A DNA stretch of 64,000 nt from Hymenobacter sp. UV11 (GCF_004684095.1 NZ_SRII01000004.1:186001-250000); one strand, 5' to 3'; shown: positions 1 through 9,280, counted from the stretch's first letter. Translations and numbers: made by a program. The notes: generated by a model from the sequence alone, not told the origin.

Positions 1-161
1 GTGAGGGCGATTGGGTGGAGTTCACGGTGGGCCGCAACCACCGCGACGAAGACTGTGCCCGCAACGTGCGCAAAGTAGCCGCGCCCAACCTGAACGGCGA
101 CGAAGATGGTGACTATGAGCCCAGCACCGCGGCGGCGCAGTCCGTTGGTGCCGTACTGTAG
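1..161 (+). CDS. C-terminal end of a cold-shock-domain-like protein (partial)
   Basis: The open frame enters at base 3 and ends at the TAG at 159-161, giving about 52 residues; the start lies outside the window. The peptide contains GDWVEFTVGRN and then CARNVRKV, which resembles the last strands of a cold-shock (CSD/OB-fold) domain, where a G-D-x-V-x-F strand is followed by an A-x-N-V strand. The tail is acidic and low-complexity (NGDEDGDYEPSTAAAQ). This suggests a small nucleic-acid-binding protein with an acidic tail, but most of the domain is missing, so the family call is tentative. A strong hairpin follows. Confidence 0.5.
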   Translation, partial: EGDWVEFTVGRNHRDEDCARNVRKVAAPNLNGDEDGDYEPSTAAAQSVGAVL

Positions 162-182
162 TTAGCCAAGTTTACGTAAAAG

Positions 183-241
183 AGAAGGGGTAGGGAGGCC
201 ACGCTATTGGGTAGTAGCGTGGCCTCCCTACCCCTCCTTTT
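183..241. terminator. Bidirectional terminator hairpin
   Basis: Perfect 20-bp arms (187-206 and 215-234) with an 8-nt loop, followed by a T run on the + strand and preceded by an A-rich stretch. It separates the convergent cold-shock-like gene and the thioesterase gene. The outer stem is built from the GGGGTAGG/CCTACCCC word that recurs across the window. Confidence 0.85.
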
Positions 242-242
242 T

Positions 243-695
243 TCACAGCTGGCGCTTCGAGGCCGGGTAGCGGTTGAAGGTGCCGAGGCCTTGCGCCACC
301 GCCTGCTCGGTGCCGTCGGCGCTGGCCCGGTAAATAGTGCCACTCACGACGACGATGGATTTGCCAACGTGCTCGACCTGGGCCACGGCCCGTAGCTCAT
401 CGCCCAGCAGCACGGAACGCAGGTAGTTGATTTTGAATTCGATAGTTGATACCAGGTCGCCCTCCGTGAAGGCCTGAGTGAGGGCCGCCGCGCCCAGCGC
501 GGCGTCGAGCAGGCCGGCCAGCACCCCGCCGTGCGCCGTGCCCGGCGACGACAAGTGCGCCTCCCCGATGGCCATGCGGTACTCGGCCTGGCCGGGGGCA
601 GGCACGGTCAGCACCATGCCATTGGCCTGGCCATACAGGTTGATTTGGTTGTAGCGCGCTACCAGGGCGGGCCAATCGGTGGGAGGGGAAGACAT
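243..695 (-). CDS. PaaI-family hot-dog thioesterase
   Basis: A 150-residue single hot-dog domain. Residues 53-68 (GTAHGGVLAGLLDAAL) are the PaaI/YdiI-type signature, with the H-G-G at 55-57 starting the central helix and D64 as the likely catalytic acid. The C-terminal strands (STIEFKINYLR, SIVVVSGTIYR) complete the fold. Such enzymes hydrolyse acyl-CoA thioesters, often aromatic or medium-chain; the substrate cannot be read here. The ATG at 695 is chosen because it matches the family N-terminus; the frame stays open about 20 codons further but adds no family sequence. It converges on the preceding gene and is divergent from yajQ. Confidence 0.85.
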   Translation of the reverse strand: MSSPPTDWPALVARYNQINLYGQANGMVLTVPAPGQAEYRMAIGEAHLSSPGTAHGGVLAGLLDAALGAAALTQAFTEGDLVSTIEFKINYLRSVLLGDELRAVAQVEHVGKSIVVVSGTIYRASADGTEQAVAQGLGTFNRYPASKRQL

Positions 696-783
696 AAGGG
701 GGGTAGGGCAAGCCACGAAGGCCCAGGCGGAAGCGTGGGCGCGCCGGCGAAGATGCAACGCAAAGCTGCCAGAGCCTAGCCCC

Positions 784-791
784 TACCTTTG
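784..791 (+). promoter_or_regulatory. Putative -7 box (TACCTTTG) for yajQ
   Basis: TACCTTTG matches the Bacteroidota sigma-factor -7 consensus TAnnTTTG and lies about 78 nt before the yajQ ATG. No TTTG is seen 19 nt upstream, so only half of the consensus is present. Confidence 0.45.
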
Positions 792-868
792 TCCACATCA
801 ACCTATCAGCTGCCGCCAACTGCCCTGGGGCCTGCGGCAGCGGCTTCACTCTTTCCCTGCTTTATTCC

Positions 869-1360
869 ATGCCCTCCTTCGATATCGTCAGCAAAGTGGA
901 CCCCCAAACGCTGGAAAACGCCATCAATACCGCCAAAAAAGACCTGGCTACCCGCTACGACCTGCGCGATACCAAGGGCGGTATCGAGCTGGATAAGAAG
1001 GGTAATACGGTGCTGCTCAGCTCCGAAAACTCCATGCGCATCAAGGCCCTGGAAGATATTCTGCTCACGCGCATCGTGAAGCAGGGCATCGACGGCACGG
1101 CCCTCGACTTCACGGCCGAGGAGCAGGCCAGCGGCGCACTCGTGAAAAAAACCGTGAAGGTGCGCGCCGGCGTGGACAAGGACGCGGGCCGCAAAATCAT
1201 CAAAGCCATCAAGGATAGCAAGATAAAAGTTGAAGCCCAGATGCAGGACGACCAGATTCGGGTGACGGCCAAAAAAATCGATGACCTGCAGGCCGTTATC
1301 TCGCTGCTGCGCCACACCGACAATGGCCAGCCGCTCCAGTTTGTGAACATGAAAAGCTAA
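869..1360 (+). CDS. yajQ: YajQ family cyclic-di-GMP-binding protein
   Basis: 163 residues, the normal YajQ length. It begins MPSFDIVSKVD and continues with the family blocks DLATRYDLRDTKGGIEL, ALEDILLTRIVKQGID and KIIKAIKDSKIKVEAQMQ. YajQ proteins are tandem RNP-like folds that bind nucleotides; in some bacteria they bind c-di-GMP and act with transcription factors. The start at 869 is the conserved MPSFDIVS, typical of the whole family. It is followed by a large inverted repeat rather than a classic terminator, then by terC on the same strand. Confidence 0.95.
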   Translation: MPSFDIVSKVDPQTLENAINTAKKDLATRYDLRDTKGGIELDKKGNTVLLSSENSMRIKALEDILLTRIVKQGIDGTALDFTAEEQASGALVKKTVKVRAGVDKDAGRKIIKAIKDSKIKVEAQMQDDQIRVTAKKIDDLQAVISLLRHTDNGQPLQFVNMKS

Positions 1361-1375
1361 GGCTGCGCCAATTGT

Positions 1376-1465
1376 GAGTTAAAAGTTATGAATTATGAGT
1401 CGGCTCGGCTCGGCTTGCTCATGCTCCTTTTCAACTCATAACTCATAATTTTCAACTCATAACTC
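1376..1465. repeat. Imperfect inverted repeat with a nested direct repeat
   Basis: Arms 1376-1400 and 1434-1458 pair over 25 bp with three mismatches. A 17-bp direct repeat (TTTTCAACTCATAACTC) occurs at 1428-1444 and 1449-1465. The loop holds three tandem CGGCT units (1401-1415). It fills nearly all of the yajQ-terC gap, leaving 7 nt before the terC start. Confidence 0.8.
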
Positions 1466-1472
1466 GTTTCAT

Positions 1473-2267
1473 TTGTCACCTTTTGCCGCTTTTTCTGCCG
1501 AGCACTTCGCCGCCTTCTCGCAGGTTCAGACCTGGGTTAGCTTGCTCACCCTCACGGTAATGGAAATCGTGCTGGGGATTGATAACATCATCTTCATCTC
1601 TATCATCGTCAACCGGCTGGCGCCCAGCGAGCAGGCCCGTGGCCGCACTATTGGCCTGCTGCTGGCGCTGCTGTTCCGCATTGGGTTGCTGCTGAGCATT
1701 TCCTGGATTGTGAGCCTGCGCGCGGCGCTGTTCACGCTCAACGTGCCGCCGCTGGTCGAAAACTTTGGCGTGAGCGGGCGCGACCTGATTTTGCTGGCCG
1801 GTGGCTTATTCCTGATTTACAAGAGCACTACCGAGATTCATACCAAGCTGCAAGGCGAGGAAGAAGACGAAACGATTGACAAAACGCACGCTAAGCTGCC
1901 GGCCATCATCATGCAGATTATCGTGATTGATATTGTGTTCAGCTTCGACTCCATCCTGACGGCGGTGGGCCTCGTCGACAACGTGCTGGTGATGATTGCG
2001 GCCGTTATCTGCGCCATGGGCATCATGCTGGCTTTCAGCGGCGCCGTGGCCGACTTCGTAAACCGCAACCCCACCATCAAGATGCTGGCGCTGTCGTTTC
2101 TCATCATGATTGGCTTCATGCTGGTGATGGAAGCCACCCACAAGGAGGTCGAAAAAGGCTACCTCTACTTCGCTATGGCCTTCTCGCTGGCAGTGGAGGT
2201 GCTCAACATGCGCCTGCGCCGCAAAGCCAAAGCGCCCGTGCACCTGCGCGACTCACCGTTTGATTAG
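1473..2267 (+). CDS. TerC family integral membrane protein
   Basis: 264 residues with about seven to eight hydrophobic segments. The two TerC signatures are present: VMEIVLGIDNIIF near residue 30-41 and VFSFDSILTAVG in the second half, whose acidic residues lie within the membrane and are thought to coordinate metal. TerC proteins are linked to tellurite resistance and, in several bacteria, to Mn2+ export or metal loading of exported proteins. The start is a TTG at 1473; the first in-frame ATG (1560) would remove the first membrane segment and the first motif. The stop overlaps the stop of the convergent gene by 4 nt. Confidence 0.9.
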   Translation: MSPFAAFSAEHFAAFSQVQTWVSLLTLTVMEIVLGIDNIIFISIIVNRLAPSEQARGRTIGLLLALLFRIGLLLSISWIVSLRAALFTLNVPPLVENFGVSGRDLILLAGGLFLIYKSTTEIHTKLQGEEEDETIDKTHAKLPAIIMQIIVIDIVFSFDSILTAVGLVDNVLVMIAAVICAMGIMLAFSGAVADFVNRNPTIKMLALSFLIMIGFMLVMEATHKEVEKGYLYFAMAFSLAVEVLNMRLRRKAKAPVHLRDSPFD

Positions 2268-2659
2268 CCTACTACCCGCTGCTCGGCCAGGTCGAGCAGG
2301 CGGCGGTTTAGCTCCGCGCGATTTTCGCGGTAGAAAGCCAGCTCTTCGGTGGTGAACAGGCCTACCACCAGGCCCGTGATGGTGGCGCGCAGGCGGGCAT
2401 TGCGGGCCAGTAGCTCGCCCAGCAGGCGCTGCTGCTCGGTGGGGGCGGCGCCGGCCAGCGGCAGGCGGTAGTCGGCCGCAAAGTCGGCTACCGTGGCCCG
2501 CAACACGTCGTGTTGCAGCTTGAGGACCGGGCGCAATACCTGGTGCTGGAAGTCGGCCACCGTGGTGGGGGTAGGGATGGCGGCGGGCTGGCCGGCAATG
2601 GCGGGGCGCAGCGCCAGCAGGGCCGCATCGGGCCGGAGTAGGGGGGTAGGGGTAGTCAT
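2264..2659 (-). CDS. Small conserved Bacteroidota protein of unknown function
   Basis: 131 residues, no signal peptide or membrane segment. The central part reads VADFQHQVLRPVLKLQHD, and the C-terminal part ITGLVVGLFTTEELAFY...LNRRLLDLAEQRVV. I recall similar short proteins, with an F-Q-x-x-x-LRPILK-x-QHD core and a G-x-FT-x-EE motif, in many Bacteroidota genomes, sometimes labelled glyoxalase. I see no vicinal-oxygen-chelate motifs to justify that label. All-helical by eye. It converges with terC (4-nt stop overlap) and starts from an ATG at 2659. Confidence 0.7.
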   Translation of the reverse strand: MTTPTPLLRPDAALLALRPAIAGQPAAIPTPTTVADFQHQVLRPVLKLQHDVLRATVADFAADYRLPLAGAAPTEQQRLLGELLARNARLRATITGLVVGLFTTEELAFYRENRAELNRRLLDLAEQRVVG

Positions 2660-2680
2660 AGTCCTGCGTAGTACGCACTT

Positions 2681-2711
2681 AAAAAAAGCCCGGCCGAAGC
2701 CGGGCTTTTTT
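2681..2711 (-). terminator. Intrinsic terminator of the M36 peptidase gene
   Basis: Stem AGCCCGGC/GCCGGGCT (2687-2694, 2699-2706) with a 4-nt loop, flanked by A7 on the left and a T run on the right, so it can act on both strands. It lies 22 nt past the stop of the minus-strand peptidase gene. Confidence 0.85.
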
Positions 2712-2733
2712 GGTGAAAAGGCCGCCAGCGGGC

Positions 2734-5538
2734 TTAGCGCTGAATGGTGACCTTGGTGGTGTAGGTGCCGGCCGTGGTGGTCACGCGCACGATGTAGAGG
2801 CCGGTGGCCAGGCGGCTGGTGTTCAGCTCAATGCCGGCTTGCTGCATTTGGGCGGCGGGTGCGGTGGCTTGCAGCACCATCTTGCCCAGCAGGTCGAGCA
2901 CGGCTACCTGCATGGGGGCGGCGCTGCTGAGCTGGGTGCGCACGGTGAGCAGGCCCTGGGCCGGGTTGGGGAAGGCTTCGAGGGCGTTGCTCATGGTAGC
3001 GCCGCTTTGGGTGGCCAGGGCCACTACCTGCACGTTGGGCGGCAGGTCAAATGCTTCTTTGATGCCCGTTACCTGCTGAATGCCGTTCGCGCGGTCGCCC
3101 TGCACGGCGCTGTAGCCCATGCCGCGGCGGGCAAACGCGTTCCAGATAATGTCGGCGTTGGCGGCGCGATTGGTGAGCGTATCGGCCCGCAGCAGCGCAT
3201 CGCGGCCATCCAGGAAGCCGGGGTTGCACACTTGCAGCTTGCAGCCGTCGAGCACCAGCTTCAGCATCTTGTTGTTGCCACCGGTAGTAGGAGTCTGGAA
3301 ATCAGCATTGAAGCCGTACCGGTAAATGAACTGCCAGTTCAAGTCCCAGAGCACGGTGGTCCACACTTCTCCCACATCGTGGGTTTCGCTATACTGGCCC
3401 GTACCAGTGCCAAGCTGGGCATAAGTATAAGAATTGATGGCAAAATCGGTAGAGTAGGCTTTGCGGCGAAAGCCCGGTACCCCCAGATAACCCGCCGAAC
3501 CATAGGAAGCGTTGGCCAGGTAGCTGCCGTTGTAGCGAGGTGTACTCCCTACATCCCCCGCGCGGGTCGTTATCCAGAGGGCAAAGAAGTCGCTCCACCC
3601 TTCACCCATCGACTGCGAGCCCATGCTGCTGTTCAGGCAGTTAGAGTTGGCCGGGCCGCCGGTGAGGCGCGTGCTTACGCCGTGGCCGTATTCGTGCGAT
3701 ACCGTCGTATTGTCGAACGAGCCATCGTAGTCGGCCCCGAGCACTGCCGACGCGGTCAGGTTACCCCCCGCCAACAAAGCGGCTCGGAGCTTAAAGCCAT
3801 CGGCGCCGCTGATGAAGATGGCCGGAATCCGGATGCCCACCGTGTCGGTGCCCCCAAAGCTAACTAAATTAGTGGTAGCCAGCGAGTCAAATACAATAAC
3901 GGCCGTAGCGCCGTTGGCCTGGGCGCGCTTCACTTTGGGCGCAAACTGATTGTTGGCGCGTGGGTTGAGACTGGTGAGCTGCTGGCAGCCCCCGCGCTGA
4001 ATAAAAGCAATATTGCCGGCCACCGTGGCCGCATTCAGGTACGGGGAAGCGCACCCGTGGTCGCCCCCATCGGCTGATACGCCATCGTTGACCAGCACCA
4101 GTTTGCCCGCCAGGGGCTTTTTGGCAATGCTGGGCCCAAAGCTCACCGACGCAAACCTGTAGCCTCCGGCTACGGTGGCCGGCCCCGTAATGACAAGGTT
4201 GTTGCTCAGCGTGTTGTCAAACAAATACATTTGCATCACGCCACTCTGGCCATCGGCAGGGGGGTAGAAATTGGCATTGTCGCGGCCACTGCCATCTTGC
4301 GCTTCGGCCCGCACGGGGTCGACACCCGCCCCCGTACCGGTGGCGTTCTTGTACTGAAAATTGCCCGATACCTCATCAAAGCCATGCGCCATCATCACGT
4401 CGTGGTTGATGTTGTTCCAATAGAACAGGTTGGTAACGGCGGCATTTAGATTGGCCCGCGCCCCATTGGCTTGCACAAAGGGAAAGTCGAAATTCAACGT
4501 CGAGCCACCATCGGGCGAGCTGGTAGGCGAAGCGTAGTTGGCATTGCCCCCGCCGCTTACGGTGTTGCTATTGTCATCGTAAGCGGCCACGTTGTTGCCG
4601 CGGGTCAAAAACTTGCCGCTCGATGCCAGGGAATACGAGTTGGGAAACGTGCCGCTCGGCGCCAGGCTCACCTGCCAGCCGTAGGGCGAATACGTGGGGT
4701 TGGCGCTCGCCAGCGGCACCACCTGCCGGGGCCCCGAGTCGGGCGACTCCAGCGGCACCGGAAACACCGTGAGGCTGCCCGCCGCGTTGGGGCTCAGTAT
4801 ATTGCGCACGGCGGCGGGGGCCGCCAGCGTAGCCGCCGCTTTAGTAATGGCCCGCTGCTGCTGGCGTTGCGCCAGCTCGCTAAAGGAGGTCAGCTCATGC
4901 ACTACTTGGTCAGTTTTTCCTGCAAGGCGGCCAGTTTGGGCATCTACCTGAGCCAGCCACACATGCTGCTGGTCAAGCTGCGCGATGGTCACATTCCACA
5001 CCAGCACCAGCTTGTCACCCTGGCGCGTGTAGAGCAGCCGCACCGGAATATTCTCCTGCGAGATGCCGCCGTTGTTGAATAGTACGCCGTCGGCCACCCG
5101 GGCTTCGACCACGGTGCGCAGGGCCACGGGGCGCGGCAGGCCCAGGCTCACGGCGGCGGCCGTCACGGCCTGCTCGGGCGTGAGGGTGGGGGTAGGGCTG
5201 CCGGCCTTAGCGGTGGCATTGGCCACAAAGTCCTGGGTAGCGAATACCACTTTGCCCGCGGCATCGGTGTGCACGGCGCCGGTGGCGTTGAACACGGCCA
5301 GGCCATTCACCTGCTGCTGCAAGTACGTGTGGGTGAGGCCCGTGCTGGCGTCGAGATAGGAGCTGGTAACGAATGGAGCTGCTGCATCAGCAGGATTTAG
5401 CCCTTGAGTTCTGGCCGTGGTAGCGAAGGCAGCCAGTGCCTTGGCCGGGGGCGTCTGCGCCATGGCCAGGCCCGGAAGTGCCAGGGCTGCGGCCAGGGCC
5501 AATGCATGGCATCCCGCAAGCGTAAAATGCGACTTCAT
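2734..5538 (-). CDS. Secreted M36 (fungalysin-type) metallopeptidase with PA domain and T9SS sorting domain
   Basis: 934 residues. A signal peptide (ending near LAMAQ) is followed by an FTP/propeptide-like region (residues about 35-215), a catalytic M36 domain and an inserted protease-associated domain (about 440-570). The zinc site is intact: H615-E-Y-G-H619 with the distal glutamate E646 in GEGWSDFF. The last 80 residues form a T9SS type-A sorting domain (FPNPAQG..., GLYIVRV, ending VTIQR). By family knowledge it is exported by Sec, moved through the outer membrane by T9SS and acts as an extracellular protease. The ATG at 5538 (MKSHF) is preferred to a TTG two codons upstream. Monocistronic, with its own promoter and terminator. 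Confidence 0.93.
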   Translation of the reverse strand: MKSHFTLAGCHALALAAALALPGLAMAQTPPAKALAAFATTARTQGLNPADAAAPFVTSSYLDASTGLTHTYLQQQVNGLAVFNATGAVHTDAAGKVVFATQDFVANATAKAGSPTPTLTPEQAVTAAAVSLGLPRPVALRTVVEARVADGVLFNNGGISQENIPVRLLYTRQGDKLVLVWNVTIAQLDQQHVWLAQVDAQTGRLAGKTDQVVHELTSFSELAQRQQQRAITKAAATLAAPAAVRNILSPNAAGSLTVFPVPLESPDSGPRQVVPLASANPTYSPYGWQVSLAPSGTFPNSYSLASSGKFLTRGNNVAAYDDNSNTVSGGGNANYASPTSSPDGGSTLNFDFPFVQANGARANLNAAVTNLFYWNNINHDVMMAHGFDEVSGNFQYKNATGTGAGVDPVRAEAQDGSGRDNANFYPPADGQSGVMQMYLFDNTLSNNLVITGPATVAGGYRFASVSFGPSIAKKPLAGKLVLVNDGVSADGGDHGCASPYLNAATVAGNIAFIQRGGCQQLTSLNPRANNQFAPKVKRAQANGATAVIVFDSLATTNLVSFGGTDTVGIRIPAIFISGADGFKLRAALLAGGNLTASAVLGADYDGSFDNTTVSHEYGHGVSTRLTGGPANSNCLNSSMGSQSMGEGWSDFFALWITTRAGDVGSTPRYNGSYLANASYGSAGYLGVPGFRRKAYSTDFAINSYTYAQLGTGTGQYSETHDVGEVWTTVLWDLNWQFIYRYGFNADFQTPTTGGNNKMLKLVLDGCKLQVCNPGFLDGRDALLRADTLTNRAANADIIWNAFARRGMGYSAVQGDRANGIQQVTGIKEAFDLPPNVQVVALATQSGATMSNALEAFPNPAQGLLTVRTQLSSAAPMQVAVLDLLGKMVLQATAPAAQMQQAGIELNTSRLATGLYIVRVTTTAGTYTTKVTIQR

Positions 5539-5583
5539 AAGCAACTAAAAATAGAAAAAAATCAATAAAAAGTAGCGTTGCTT

Positions 5584-5614
5584 CAAAGATAATCACATGC
5601 GGCAAAGCACCAAA
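5584..5614 (-). promoter_or_regulatory. Bacteroidota-type promoter of the M36 peptidase
   Basis: On the minus strand: TTTG (5614-5611), exactly 19 nt, then TATCTTTG (5591-5584). Both elements fit the Bacteroidota -33/-7 pattern. Transcription would start near 5577, giving a leader of about 38 nt. Confidence 0.7.
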
Positions 5615-5693
5615 TGAAGCAGCACAAAAGTCTTCATCGTTGCCGAAACTGATTGATTGAGTGAGTGCTAAAGCGGTTTCAGGGTCAGTGAAT

Positions 5694-5724
5694 AGTAGCG
5701 CGAACTACAAAGTTTGCGCTACTG
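5694..5724. repeat. Small inverted repeat (GTAGCGC...GCGCTAC)
   Basis: AGTAGCGC and GCGCTACT flank a short AT-richer centre (GAACTACAAAGTTT). It sits about 30 nt past the stop of the TrmH gene and about 110 nt upstream of the peptidase promoter, all on the minus strand. No T run follows, so a terminator role is uncertain. Confidence 0.5.
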
Positions 5725-5754
5725 CCCGGCCTACGCAGTGACCTCGAAACTGCT

Positions 5755-6294
5755 CTAAGCCCCGAAAACAGCGAGTTTGCTGAGCACATCCCACAGCACT
5801 ACCCCCGCCGCTACGCTCACATTGAGCGAGTGCTTGGTGCCAAGCTGCGGAATCTCGACGGCCGCCTCGCACAGCGCCAGCACGTCGTCGTCTACGCCAA
5901 ATACCTCATTGCCAAGCACCAAGGCGAGTGGCCGGCCCAGTACCGGCCGAAACTGCGGCAGCGGTATCGAGCCCGTGGTTTGCTCTACGGCCACCAACTG
6001 GTAGCCCGCAGCTTTTAGTTCGGTAGCCGCGGCTAAGGTGGTGGCTACGTGCGCCCAAGCCACCGATTCGGTGCTGCCCAGGGCCGTTTTGGTGATTTCG
6101 CGGTGCGGCGGCTGGCCCGTCACGCCGCAGAGGTAAATCTTTTCGAGCGCAAAGGCATCGGCCGTCCGAAACACGGCGCCCACGTTGTGCAGGCTGCGCA
6201 CGTTGTCGAGCACCAGCACCACCGGGCTTTTGGGGGTAGCTTTGAAATCGGCCACCGGCAAGCGGTTTAGCTCCGTCATCGTGAGTTTGCGCAT
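5755..6294 (-). CDS. TrmH/SpoU-family RNA methyltransferase
   Basis: 179 residues, one SPOUT domain. Motif 1 is VLDNVRSLHNVGAVFRTADAF, where the N-x-G-x-x-x-R-T block carries the catalytic arginine. Motif 2 is ALVLGNEVFGV and motif 3 is EIPQLGTKHSLNVSVAAGVVLW, forming the knot that binds S-adenosylmethionine. The family 2'-O-methylates ribose in tRNA or rRNA; the short form lacking an N-terminal domain is TrmH/TrmL-like, and the exact target is not readable. I place the start at ATG 6294 (MRKLTMTEL). The frame stays open upstream only because it reads through the palindrome at 6361-6443. Confidence 0.9.
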   Translation of the reverse strand: MRKLTMTELNRLPVADFKATPKSPVVLVLDNVRSLHNVGAVFRTADAFALEKIYLCGVTGQPPHREITKTALGSTESVAWAHVATTLAAATELKAAGYQLVAVEQTTGSIPLPQFRPVLGRPLALVLGNEVFGVDDDVLALCEAAVEIPQLGTKHSLNVSVAAGVVLWDVLSKLAVFGA

Positions 6295-6360
6295 GGGGTA
6301 GGGCGGGCGAACTTTGCAGCTCGCCAAAGAGGTTTTGAATTTTTGAAAAAGCCAATAATC

Positions 6361-6443
6361 GTCTGTCATTGCGAGCCTGCGAAGCAATCGCACCAGAACA
6401 AGTCGTGCGGGTGCGATTGCTTCGCAGGCTCGCAATGACAGAC
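6361..6443. repeat. Palindromic repeat, family B copy 1 (TCATTGCGAGCCTGCGAAGC)
   Basis: Perfect 34-bp arms at 6361-6394 and 6410-6443 around a 15-nt loop. It lies between the divergent TrmH-type gene and mutS. The same core arm recurs at 18788-18898. Read as protein it yields the spurious peptide LRACEAIA seen ahead of the methyltransferase. Confidence 0.9.
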
Positions 6444-6499
6444 GGTTCTATTTTAGTTAACTGATTATTACTGCGAGCCCCAAAGTTCGCGCTCCTGCC

Positions 6500-9280
6500 T
6501 TGTCCACCGCCCCTACCCCCGCCGCCAAGCCCAAGTTCGCCATCAAGCAGCTGGGGCCCGACCACATTGCGCCCGTCCCGGCCTACGACACGCCCTTGAT
6601 GAAGCAGTACTACCAGCTCAAGCAGCAGCATCCCGGCGCGGTGCTGCTGTTTCGGGTGGGCGATTTTTACGAGACCTTCGGCGAAGACGCCGTGACGGCG
6701 GCGCGCATTCTCGACATCACGCTCACCAAGCGCGGGGCGGGCACCGTGAGCGAGGTGGCGCTGGCCGGCTTTCCGCACCACGCCCTCGACACGTATTTGC
6801 CCAAGCTGGTGCGTGCCGGCCAGCGGGTGGCCATCTGCGACCAGCTCGAAGACCCCAAGCAGGCTAAAGGCCTGGTGAAGAGAGGGATAACGGAGCTCGT
6901 GACGCCCGGCGTGAGCATGCACGACAACACCCTGGAGCGCCGCCAGAACAACTACCTCGCTGCCGTGCACTTCGGCAAAACGGAGGCCGGCATCTCGTTT
7001 CTGGACATCAGCACCGGCGAGTTTCTGGCCGCGCAGGGCACCCTCGACTACCTGGGCAAGCTGCTGCAAAACTTCCGGCCCGCCGAGGTGCTATTCTGCA
7101 AGCGCAACCGGGCCGAGTTTGAGGGCGAGTTTGGCCCCGATTTCTGCACCTATGCGCTCGATGAGTGGGTTTTCGGGGCCGATTATGCTCACGACACGCT
7201 CACGCGGCATTTCCGCACCACCTCACTCAAGGGCTTCGGGGTCGATAATTTGAAGGAAGGCGTGATTGCGGCCGGCTGCATCCTGCACTACCTGGCCGAA
7301 ACCAAACACTCGGATATTCAGCACGTTGCCAGTCTGGGCCGGCTCGAAGAAGACAAATACGTGTGGCTCGACCGCTTCACGGTGCGCAACCTGGAGCTGG
7401 TGCAGGCCCAGCACCCCGGCGGCGTGCCGCTGATTGACATCCTGGACCAGACTCTGACGCCGATGGGCGCCCGCCTGCTGCGCAAGTGGGTGGTGCTGCC
7501 ACTCAAGGAAGTCAGCCAGATTCAGCGCCGCCTCGACACCGTGGCGGCCCTCGTGGCCGACCCCGAGCTACTAGAGGAAGTGCAGAGCCACCTGCGCGCC
7601 ATCAATGACCTGGAGCGCCTTATCTCCAAAGTGGCGGTGCGCCGCGTGAATCCACGCGAGTTGCTGCAGCTGGCGCGGGCGCTGGAAAGCATCGCGCCGC
7701 TGCGCGAGAAGCTGGCCGGCTCGGGCGTGCGCGCCCTCGAAAAGCTGGCCGACCAGCTCAACCCCTGCACCACGCTGCGCACCGAGATTCAGTCCAAAAT
7801 CCGACCCGATGCGCCGCTGCTCACCAACCAGGGCCACGTCATCATGGATGGCATCGACGCCGAGTTGGACGAGCTGCGCGCCCTGGCGTTTTCGGGTAAG
7901 GATTTCCTGCTCAAGATGCAGCAGCGCGAGCAGGCTACTACCGGCATTTCATCGCTGAAAATAGCTTATAACAAGGTGTTTGGCTACTACCTCGAAGTCA
8001 GCAACGCCCACAAAAACAAGGTGCCCGCCGCCTGGATTCGCAAGCAAACGCTGGTGAATGCCGAGCGCTACGTGACCGAGGAATTGAAGACCTACGAGGA
8101 GAAGATTCTCAATGCCGAGGAGCAATTATTTGTCATCGAGAGCCGCATTTACCAGGAGGTGATGCTGGCGGCGCTCGACTTTGTGAGCCAGGTGCAGCAG
8201 AATGCCCGCGCCATCGGCGTGCTCGATTGCCTGGGCTCGTTTGCGGCCACGGCGCGGCAGTACCGCTACGCCCGGCCCGTGGTGAACGACGGCCCTACCC
8301 TCGATATCAAGGGCGGACGCCACCCGGTGATTGAGCGCCAGCTGCCGCCCGGCGAAAGCTACATCCCCAACGACCTGTGTCTGAGCCAGGACGACCAGCA
8401 AATCGTAGTGATAACGGGGCCTAACATGGCCGGCAAGTCGGCTCTGCTGCGCCAGACCGCGCTGATAGTTTTGCTGGCCCAGATTGGCTCGTTCGTGCCG
8501 GCCGAGGCGGCCACCATCGGCATTATCGACAAGATTTTTACTCGCGTGGGCGCCTCCGACAACCTGAGTAAGGGCGAAAGCACCTTCATGGTAGAGATGA
8601 CCGAAACGGCCTCCATCTTGAACAATCTCTCGGAGCGCAGCCTGGTGCTGATGGATGAAATCGGGCGCGGCACCAGCACCTACGACGGCATCAGCATTGC
8701 CTGGGCCATTGTGGAGCACCTGCACAACAACCCCAAGGCGCGGGCTAAAACGCTGTTTGCCACCCACTACCACGAGCTGAACCAGCTAGCCGACGACTGC
8801 CCCCGCGTACGTAACTACCACGTGGCCGTGCAGGAGGCCGACGGCCGCGTGCTGTTCCTGCGCAAGCTGCGGCCGGGCGGCTCCGAGCATTCGTTCGGCA
8901 TCCACGTGGCGCGCATGGCCGGCATGCCGCCCGCCGTGGTGCTGCGGGCCAACGAAATCATGCACCACCTGGAGCAGGAGCGCGCCAGCGCCGGCCTCTC
9001 CGACGCCGTGGACCCCACTACCCCCACTGAGTTTGACGACGTGCTGGCTGGCCTCGATGGGACTGAGGGGGGTAGGGAACTGGCTAAAGCTGCCCAGCCG
9101 CGGCCCCGCGCCACCACCGCCGTGGCCACTGCGCCCAAGATTCAGCTCAGCATGTTTGAGCCCAGCGACCCGGCCCTAGAGCGCCTGCGCGAGCTGCTGG
9201 CCGGGTTGGATATCAATACCCTGACGCCCATCGAGGCGCTGCTCAAACTGCAGGAGCTTAAAGGGCTGGCGGGGGGGTAG
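6500..9280 (+). CDS. mutS: DNA mismatch repair protein MutS
   Basis: 926 residues, somewhat longer than E. coli MutS (853). The mismatch-recognition domain carries the Phe-x-Glu wedge within [14 protein letters not shown] (near residue 52-65). Connector, lever and clamp domains follow, then the ATPase: Walker A GPNMAGKS at 640-647, Walker [17 protein letters not shown] around 715-730, and the THYHEL switch. MutS binds mispairs and recruits MutL; no mutL is in the window. The only early start is the TTG at 6500; the first ATG (6598) would begin at [13 protein letters not shown] and remain functional, so about 33 N-terminal residues are uncertain. The region near residue 855-880, between the ATPase and the C-terminal helix-turn-helix, is Ala/Pro-rich. 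Confidence 0.97.
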   Translation: MSTAPTPAAKPKFAIKQLGPDHIAPVPAYDTPLMKQYYQLKQQHPGAVLLFRVGDFYETFGEDAVTAARILDITLTKRGAGTVSEVALAGFPHHALDTYLPKLVRAGQRVAICDQLEDPKQAKGLVKRGITELVTPGVSMHDNTLERRQNNYLAAVHFGKTEAGISFLDISTGEFLAAQGTLDYLGKLLQNFRPAEVLFCKRNRAEFEGEFGPDFCTYALDEWVFGADYAHDTLTRHFRTTSLKGFGVDNLKEGVIAAGCILHYLAETKHSDIQHVASLGRLEEDKYVWLDRFTVRNLELVQAQHPGGVPLIDILDQTLTPMGARLLRKWVVLPLKEVSQIQRRLDTVAALVADPELLEEVQSHLRAINDLERLISKVAVRRVNPRELLQLARALESIAPLREKLAGSGVRALEKLADQLNPCTTLRTEIQSKIRPDAPLLTNQGHVIMDGIDAELDELRALAFSGKDFLLKMQQREQATTGISSLKIAYNKVFGYYLEVSNAHKNKVPAAWIRKQTLVNAERYVTEELKTYEEKILNAEEQLFVIESRIYQEVMLAALDFVSQVQQNARAIGVLDCLGSFAATARQYRYARPVVNDGPTLDIKGGRHPVIERQLPPGESYIPNDLCLSQDDQQIVVITGPNMAGKSALLRQTALIVLLAQIGSFVPAEAATIGIIDKIFTRVGASDNLSKGESTFMVEMTETASILNNLSERSLVLMDEIGRGTSTYDGISIAWAIVEHLHNNPKARAKTLFATHYHELNQLADDCPRVRNYHVAVQEADGRVLFLRKLRPGGSEHSFGIHVARMAGMPPAVVLRANEIMHHLEQERASAGLSDAVDPTTPTEFDDVLAGLDGTEGGRELAKAAQPRPRATTAVATAPKIQLSMFEPSDPALERLRELLAGLDINTLTPIEALLKLQELKGLAGG

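Noticed and set aside
2264..2659. Glyoxalase label
   Set aside because: No metal-binding pattern of the vicinal-oxygen-chelate fold can be seen.
2710..3867. 385-codon open frame antisense to the M36 peptidase
   Set aside because: The opposite frame has a complete, conserved zinc peptidase; the antisense translation is Gly/Ala/Val-rich without domains.
6295..6435. N-terminal extension of the TrmH-type methyltransferase (MRACEAIAPARLV...)
   Set aside because: The extension is translation of the palindromic repeat at 6361-6443; the true start is ATG 6294.
5906..7069. 387-codon minus-strand open frame spanning the methyltransferase start and mutS
   Set aside because: It runs through the family B palindrome and antisense to mutS; no coherent protein.
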